From contig OX344751.2 of assembly GCA_947034885.2 (NCBI GenBank), positions 2,108,001-2,172,000 of the forward strand: 64,000 nucleotides of DNA, in the 5' to 3' direction. The position numbers and the translations under genes are program-made. The notes under the pieces are model-generated. The model was not told where the DNA came from, did not search any database, and saw only the letters and a list, made by a program, of their open reading frames with translations. Positions 57,052-64,000 of the stretch are shown in pieces. Within the stretch, counting starts at the first letter, position 1, and the number at the start of each line of letters is the position of its first letter. Origin of the DNA: Thuidium tamariscinum. Its lineage: Eukaryota; Streptophyta; Bryopsida; Hypnales; Thuidiaceae.

Positions 57052-60000
57052 TCAAGCTGGAAGCATGTGCTCTGTGTACATAGAGAGGACGACTAACATT
57101 AATAATCCTGCCATTGCAGCCCAGTCCCTTGGTTGGATAGATAGCTTCGTGAGGAAGTATATGTGGTGCTTGACTGGATTCCCTCGATAACCCCGTGCGA
57201 CCATTGCCTGTGAATGGAAGAGAAAAAACTTCAGAAGATAATAAGACTAGAAAGTGAAAAGCATACAACTTAAAAAAGAGGTTGCAAGCTATTCAGATAA
57301 TACCCGAAGAAACAGTTTTGATAAAAAGAATCAGCACCTGAGATATTTGATCAGCATGGCTAAACAAGTTCTTGAAAATCCGACCGAAGAGATTAAAGAA
57401 TGCTGTATCAAAACCAAAAACCAGAGATATAAATCACGTTCCGTAAACTAAAAAGAAAAATGCTGAATCATCAATCCAGGATCACAAGAAACAGGTTCAA
57501 GATATCAGTAAACTTGGTATAACCAGTATGCCTTCAGAAGCAGTCAGATACACGAATATCAACAATTGAAAGGGGAAAAACTGAGCTTTCGAAATTTGCG
57601 ACTTACTGTCAGCTGTTTCGGATAGTCGCAATGACTTCCACTCGATATTTCTGGCTACAACTCCGACCGCAAGATTTCGTACCTGAACACATAATTTCTT
57701 TAGAATAACCTTTCAAGGATTGGACGGAAGGTGGCCCCTACTGATCTAGATTTTCAAAAGACTTGCAGATAAAGCCTATCATGGACTGGGTGACAGCATT
57801 GGATGTGACCTGGAGAAGAACCTTCTTCACTGTAAAGTCATATCCGTGCTCATGACATCAAACAAATAATAGATAACCACAAAAAGATCGATGGGTTGTA
57901 AAAATCACACATTTACATGATAAGTGAAATTAGTCTGGTTCCTGACGAATCAAATGCAAAAGACAAAATCTATACCTCGTCAAAAACAATACCAATAAAC
58001 CGCAGCGACAACAGCAGAGTAAGAATCAGCTCCTCCACAGGTGCACCTATACTTGCAAGTGGAGTCAAGTACCAACGCAAAGCCGCAGCAAGCTGCTCCG
58101 GAGTTGTGGTTGTTAAGCAAAGACTCGCGCTTTGAAGTACCTACGTTGAGAAAATGGGAGAATTAACGCTGTCTGTAAACTTCAGTAACAGAAACAAATA
58201 TTGAGGTGATCGGCAGAATGTAGAAGGCACATATGACAGAAATGATGACTAGTTTCTTTCCAGAGCCGGGAAAAAAAAGACAGACGAAAAAACCAAAAGC
58301 GGTAACGCAGCGCCAAACAAACAGCCTGTGATGACCTCAGTGTATTACCCTTCACCAAAGATTGATAAACTTCAAATAGACACTTTTGGCGTCCCAGCCC
58401 TCTGCACATTAGTTAGTTCAGAATAGTCTGGCTGCTCAAAAAGAATGCGGTACTTACAGTAAACGACAAACAGGAAGCAGCAGCAGCAAGCGAAACTCCT
58501 TTTCTTGTCAGCTGAACAGGACCCAACTTAAGAAGCACATATTTGTAACCACCCAGAGCAGCAGGAAGTTTTGGTAAGCCCTCTGCCAAGGGCAAAGGTC
58601 TCCGTGCCTGCATCACTGGCGGTACTCCATCTGTCCCCAAAGCAAGCATAACGAAAAGGAGCCCTGACAGTACAGCCATGCGACCTAGTTGGTCCTGTCC
58701 ATGTTTTCCATCCATTCCCCAATTCCAATCAGAACCGGAGTTACTTGCAAAAGCCAAAATGCACTTGGATCTGGCAGGTGATAGGAACTCTATATTAACC
58801 TTGAAAACTAAGGTAGAGGACATTACTTTCTGCGCCACTTCAAGTATTTTTAACATTCGTAGGAGTAAATTTAGAGAGAACAGTTATAACGCTGTGGAGA
58901 GATCTTTGGTTACAACAGTCAAATTTGCTTTGACCAAACTTTTATTACTATGTACGAATTCTTATGCAATTCAAAGTGGGAGGGTGTAGAATACTATAAG
59001 TGACAGTATACACCCCCATTCCATTCGAAGACCAGAATCTATTGGGCTGGGGATGAAAGCAAATGGTAATGCGAATTGGCTCCAGGTTTTGACATTTACC
59101 AAAGTTGCGCTTACAGCACTTGCTAATAAGTCCAGTCAATTGTATGCATCGAAGTTGGTAACAAGGTCCGTCCAGGAAACGGAATCAAGTTCTAAGGGTT
59201 TTAGTATTCTCTACGATGTAGGAAAGAAGAACAAAAGCAAAGAGTTGTAAGAGTCGAAAAAAACCTGCCAAATTCGCCGTGGAAGCGTGCCTATGGTCGC
59301 CAGCGCCAAAAATACAACAATTCCAATCCGAATTGCCATGTGTGATCGAGCAGGAAGTACAACTAAAGCCAGAAGCCAAGCCTGGTTACCACCCGCACTG
59401 TGCCCATAAAAACCTTGACAGACTCAGGAAGTCCTTAGACACAATACACAGCTAAACACAGTTTTCCAACGCAAGAACTCGGAGAGTGAACTATGCGAAG
59501 ATGTCGCGATACATCTGCTTGTAGTGCATCTTGTGATGGGGACAGCAGTATTATAGAGGACCGTCATGCAACCAGGTATTCTGTACGGTATGCAGGGTGA
59601 CGAAGTCCTATAAGTATAGAGAACCCTACTGTCTTTTCATACAAATTTCAGTAGTCCCTAACTGCAACAGCCTGCACAGCCAGGCGACTGTTGCAACCTT
59701 ACCGCAAACTCAATTGACGAAGTAATAATACTGAAAACTAACAAACCTGCGAATCTTGAATAGAGATTAAGGGTCAAACTGAAGGTGAAGAAGTAAGTTA
59801 GAGAATTACCTGCTTGACGCGTGGATCAAGGGTATGCAAGGGAGTGACAGGGGAAGGTATGTACTGTGCAATGGGTGCTGAGCTTGCTCCTGCCACCATT
59901 CTCATAATCCTCTCGCCCAGAGGCTCTTGTCGCCTCCTCGCATTCTTGAGAATCCACGTACGGAGCCGATCACTTGCACCTTCCTCGGAAGAATCATTTC

Positions 60001-60274
60001 TTCCAGCTTCACATACAACAAGGGGACGCCCTCTTCTAGATTGATTCCACTGTCTACCACTGGGATTCTTTCCAAGCAGAAATTGGTAATCGATGACCCT
60101 TGGGAACGGGGGTTTGGCAATGAAGGAGCTAATTAGAGGTCGAGACTTCAACCCTAAACCTAGACCACACATTCCCCCTTTCACCCGACTGTTGATAGGC
60201 CAGAGGTTTTCATGAAATCGAATATGCGCAGGCGGTCCGGACAAAGGCGTCACGACCAACATCGCGGCTACCAT
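57052..60274 (-). CDS. ABCI12: Plastid EcfT-like transporter protein (ABCI12-like)
   Basis: This matches the plant ABCI12/cobalt-transport-related family, the plastid counterpart of the bacterial ECF transporter T component (CbiQ/EcfT), a membrane scaffold coupling ATPases to substrate transport. The plant substrate is not settled. Seven exons join in phase: 60274-59810, 59381-59265, 58694-58458, 58140-57976, 57682-57607, 57402-57338 and 57207-57052 (426 residues). The first ~100 residues are a basic, Ser/Arg-rich likely transit peptide; then comes PLHTLDPRVKQ, followed by hydrophobic segments (AWLLALVVLPAR, GLLFVMLALG). Conserved parts include DQLGRMAVLSG, LPKLPAALGGYKYVLLKLGP, TTTTPEQLAAALRWYLTPL, LILTLLLSLRFIGIVFDE and the C-terminal RIFKNLFSHADQISQ/AMVARG, with the EcfT-type ARG motif at 379-381 for ATPase coupling. 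The last exon ends after a hydrophobic helix (MAGLLMLVVLSMY). Confidence 0.93.
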
Positions 60275-60551
60275 TACTGTAATGTGGGTAACAGGGACAG
60301 AAACATGAGGAGTAAAATCCTAAACTCTAGGGTCACATGTAGGCTTGCGGTTCCAAAGATTATGAAAAAACGTCCGGTTCAAATACATCCTATTAAATTC
60401 ACAAATTCTACAGCGTCTAGCTACCTTTCAAGTGCATCCAATCCCGCACAATCATTTAACTGAAGTTGAGTTCACAACCCTAAAATTGCTCCCCTGCGTA
60501 CTTGCTTTCAGGTTTCTGTTGCGTTAGGTTTGTATTGCTTCTGCCAATACA

Positions 60552-60925
60552 TCATACCTTACCTAGGCAGAAGTGCTCTTGATATATGGGAGCTAAGACA
60601 TGTGAGGTGCAAAGCTCATATTGCGCTGAGGAGACCTCCCCCTTGCTCGTCTGTAGCTTGCGGGTGATCCGAGATTGCAAAACTTGTTCAAGCGTCACTC
60701 CATCACGACCCTTAAATGAGAGAAGCATTTGCGCTTGTTCGGGGGAGAAGTAGGCTGACGACATATAGAACTCAGCGGTCGGCTCTTGCGAGAGACGAAG
60801 GCGGGCACGTTTGTTATTCTTGAAATTCTTGAGGTCGTGAACAAATCCTTCAAGCTCTGGAAGAAATCTGAGTCCCCTTGCAAAGCTTTCAGCCGATCGG
60901 AATAAACAACCTCCACCTTAGCCAT
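60552..60925 (-). pseudogene. Unidentified coding fragment with a frameshift
   Basis: From ATG 60925-60923 one frame reads MAKVEVVYSDRLKALQG. The following coding texture shifts to another frame (FLPELEGFVHDLKNFKNNKR, AEFYMSSAYFSPEQAQ, LLSFKGRDGVTLEQVLQSRI) that runs to the stop near 60552. A one-base indel near 60870 would join them. Alternatively a short intron or two unrelated frames could explain it. GC and codon texture look genuine. I do not recognise the family. It lies only about 650 bp upstream of the ABCI12-like start, on the same strand. Confidence 0.4.
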
Positions 60926-61073
60926 GCTCCAACAAAATACTGATCCACGAACCCTAAGCCTTCATCACTGCCACGAAACTGAGCAAGAGAAGAACAGAAT
61001 ATACTAACCTACGTTAGGATTTGGTTGCAACCAGTCCACGGTTCTGTAACGAGAAACCAGAGGAGGATGTGAG
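60926..61073. promoter_or_regulatory. Upstream region of the fragment at 60.9 kb
   Basis: GC is moderate, with an AACCCTAA-type motif near 60950. Any promoter for the adjacent minus-strand frame would lie here; this is inferred from position only. Confidence 0.2.
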
Positions 61074-61705
61074 TTAACCCTAAATGCCCAAGGCCTGTTT
61101 TGAGCTTCTTGGAATTTGCTCTAAGTTGACCAAAATGCCAACATTTTGATAACTTGTATCAATTTTTTTGGAATTGTAATGGTACACATTCAAACTAAAC
61201 ATGTTAGAGATTGCATAGAAAAAGAAAGCATAACAATATCACTTATGGAATGAAAGATTATAATGTTTGATCATAAGGGTGTTAAAACTGCAAAAGCGAT
61301 GTGAAGTCTTCCTATCCTCTTTTCGCAAGTCAAATCTAAAAATTTGGTGACCAAAAAAATATGAGGTTAATGGGCTCAACATGCATAACTCTAATCAATT
61401 TATGGTTTCTCAAAATTTATTATACAATTTTTGTAAATGAATTTTGAATGTAATTTTTTCTCCAAGATCTAGTGTATTTGAGGCTCATTTTCAAGAGTTC
61501 TCAACACTATGGAAAGTCAAGATTGCAATGGGTATCCTTGCACAAAAATTTTAATAGAAAAACCTGATTTTTGACACTAAAACTAGACTTCTAAAAAAAC
61601 TTTCAAGAAATATAAACTACTAGAAATAGAAAATTGGTTAAGTTTTATTTAACTTCAAAGTTTTGTAAACACTAGATTCTGGTGCCTTGGGCATTTAGGG
61701 GTTAA
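61074..61705. mobile_element. TTAA-bounded TIR element, 632 bp
   Basis: The left end TTAACCCTAAATGCCCAAGG and the right end CCTTGGGCATTTAGGGGTTAA without its first base form near-perfect inverted repeats of about 20 bp, with one extra C in the right end. Both ends lie at TTAA. The interior is AT-rich and non-coding. It is a classic piggyBac-like MITE structure. Confidence 0.8.
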
Positions 61706-62077
61706 GAAAGAAAAACCAATATCAAGTCTACCAATATTCTTGCACACACAAAACAACGATGAGGTGACTTCATCAAGGGTGTTTCATCATATTTGAAGCA
61801 AGCAAAAGAGAAGAGGTCTCATTATATACCTAAATTTTTTTGCATTCATGAAAAAGTGATTAGTTTTAACTTTGTTTTCAAAAATTACTAAAGTTAGTGA
61901 TTGAAAACTCTTCTTCAAGCAATTGTCATCTTGTACTTATTATTGTGAACATATACCACTATTGTACATTTATATTTTCCATGGAAGAGTGGGTGGAAGA
62001 TAGCTAATTTGGATATACCCAAGTATAAAAACAGGATGTGTTATAAACCAAGTTTCATCTTGGTTTTCATTGACCTC
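61706..62077. other. AT-rich intergenic DNA
   Basis: Nothing identifiable is seen. Confidence 0.6.
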
Positions 62078-63813
62078 TTAACCCCTAAAGGACCAAGCTA
62101 TATTTTTTGGTAGCATAGAAATTTTCAATAGTTCACTATGAATGGAGTTTTCATTTTTTTTTCTTTGAAACTTTCACACATCAAAACAAGGAATATCTTC
62201 AAGGCTCAACAATTTTCATAACTTTTGGTTACATGGTTAAAAAATTATTGTATGATATGTATTTTTTTCCACTAGCTAGGCACTCTTGGCAAATCTAAAA
62301 AAATCTTTCTTTATAAACAAAAATTTGAAATTTTTTTCTAGATTTATTTATATGTGGGAAGCTTTGAATCATTCCATTTTGATTCATTAGATGAAAGTTA
62401 TAAAGAAGTTTAGTTTGCGGTCAATTATGGATTCTTTTTTCTAAAATAAACTTTAAAGTCCTTCATTTAGCTTAACTTTCAATATTTTTTGAAAAAATTG
62501 AGATTGTATATTGCTTATTGCTTATTTTAACACTACAACCATTGTAATAGGCATTTTTCAATTTTAAAACTACATTTTCAACAATTTAGTATTTTGAATC
62601 ATCCTCTACTACTTTCTACTTCCTATTTTTTTTTCTTATATGTTGTACAATTCAAAATGTAGTGAAATTTTCCAAGTATGTAGCCAACTTGCCTTGAAAA
62701 GAATCGAAAGAAGCACCATCAACATGGACATTTTTCATGCAAATATGACCTTGTAAAGTGTAGTTGCCTTATATCTTTTGTCAATTCAAAAGCTAATATC
62801 TCGCAATCCATATGGTGAAAATTTCTGAATTTTTTACCACATACTTTAAAGATCCTATAGTTACATGTATCTGAAAATATTTTTTTTCAAAAAATTTGAC
62901 ACTTGAACTAGAAATGGCAGTTTTAGAGTGTTTTTGTAGAAAACATAGTCAAAAAATTTAAGAGGTTAAGGACTAAATCCATTGCCAAATTGGTCAATCA
63001 TCTTGTCTAACTTGAATGTAGCCTATTAGATTGTATTCAACTATCAATCCTATATTTTTATTATTTGGAAGTATAAACTGTGTATGACTTTGAGAAATTT
63101 CAACTTGTTTTGTAAAAAATGTAATTGTTATCAATTTTGTTGCAAAAAATGAAAATAAATTAGTAAAAGAAAGAAAACAATACAAATTATTTGAAATTTT
63201 CTTAAGAGGTACAAGTAGAAATAGAAATCAGTGCATAAATTTTTGAATTGATTATTTTTATTTATTACATCCAAAACAAGACCTTGAAGTTAAATTTAGG
63301 TATCAAATTAAAATTTTCCTTTTATTTAATCAAGGTACAAAATTCTGATACTTTTTTCTAGTAGAAAAATGTATTTTATAGAAGTTTTGTTTTTTTAAAA
63401 GTTTTAGATGAAAAATTCAAATTATTGTAATCTTTTCAAAGTTGAAGATGAAAATAAAATTATATAAATTGCAAAATATATTGAAATAGTATGAAATACT
63501 TATCATAAATAAAGGTTAAAATATATAACTTAATTTTGTAGTTTAAATTGAAAATTTGTTTCAAAAGAAAAAAGATATGATTGAAAGACACAACATGTTG
63601 TGTTATTTGGATTCTAATACATTGACCTTACAATTAAAATATCTCTTTCAAAATCTATATTTTTTCAAAATTTTAAAATGAAGCAAAAAGAAAATTTATC
63701 TAGCTTCATTTTCCTTGTTTTTATCAAATACCAAAAATGATCATATTCAAAGTTAGAATGAAGGTTGACAAAGGTTCATCTACTATTTAGATGTGTAGAC
63801 CTTTAAGGGTTAA
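62078..63813. mobile_element. Candidate TTAA-bounded element, ~1.7 kb
   Basis: The left end TTAACCCCTAAAGGACCAAG and the right end TAGACCTTTAAGGGTTAA (inverted: TTAACCCTTAAAGGTCTA) are similar and both at TTAA. The first ~150 bp resemble 21090-21260. The interior is AT-rich with no transposase. A GGTTAA at 62963-62968 is an alternative, weaker right end. Pairing is tentative. Confidence 0.4.
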
Positions 63814-64000
63814 TGAATCACTTCTTGTATATTTGACACCATTGCTTTGGTTGCACTATAAGTTATTTGAAATATGACATTCTTAAGAGTGATTTCAAGT
63901 CAATTCAATTCCTAAACATTTGCTTTGCTCATCAATTTTGTACACATAACATTCAATAGCTTCATATAACGCTGCCTTTTTGTGTATCCAACCCAACATC
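63814..64000. other. AT-rich DNA to the window end
   Basis: Nothing identifiable is seen in this short stretch. Confidence 0.6.

Noticed and set aside
1..64000. tRNA, rRNA and snRNA genes
   Set aside because: I scanned by eye for TTCGA-type T-arms and conserved rRNA strings and found none in a convincing context; a covariance-model scan would be needed to exclude them.

Overview
The window is nuclear DNA from a land plant. Evidence: split genes with GT-AG introns, a predicted plastid EcfT-type transporter of the ABCI12 kind, a mitochondrial frataxin, a J-domain/DUF3752 protein, plant-type F-box and TKL kinase genes, an ELMO-domain gene and a Ty1/copia retrotransposon. Gene islands of moderate GC sit in very AT-rich DNA full of small inverted-repeat transposons. 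A non-seed plant such as a moss or other bryophyte seems most likely from the mix of intronless kinase and F-box genes and from piggyBac-type elements, but this is inference and the species is not identified.

Layout. 0-9.6 kb: AT-rich DNA with fold-back elements, two copies of a short transposon family with 7-bp target duplications, and a decayed piggyBac-type transposase on the + strand, itself split by a nested 255-bp fold-back element. 11.2-18.9 kb: a moderate-GC island with no recognisable protein but with a degenerate tandem array of about 19 units of roughly 230 bp. 19-24 kb: AT-rich DNA, further MITEs and one unidentified multi-exon gene candidate (23.6-24.3 kb). 24.3-34.2 kb: a segmental duplication flanking an intronless F-box gene. 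Its second copy carries a 365-bp internal inversion, a complete 5,022-bp copia element with 5-bp target duplication, and a 275-bp DNA transposon, so the first copy is the empty site for both insertions. 34.4-38.7 kb: an intronless TKL-type kinase and a single-exon ELMO gene, both on the minus strand. 39-43.9 kb: AT-rich DNA with four TIR elements. 44.7-46.5 kb: frataxin in five exons (minus). 48.9-52.3 kb: J-domain/DUF3752 protein in at least 11 exons (minus). 57.1-60.3 kb: ABCI12-like EcfT protein in seven exons (minus). 60.5-60.9 kb: a frameshifted unidentified reading frame. 61-64 kb: AT-rich DNA with TTAA-bounded elements.

The genes are unrelated housekeeping and signalling genes. They show no operon-like relation beyond all the confident ones lying on the minus strand. 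The recurrent theme is mobile DNA: at least six TTAA-bounded inverted-repeat elements with TTAACCC-type ends (a piggyBac hallmark) share the window with a piggyBac transposase relic, which could mark a piggyBac/MITE system in a plant. The second theme is the ~230-bp tandem array, which matches nothing I recognise.
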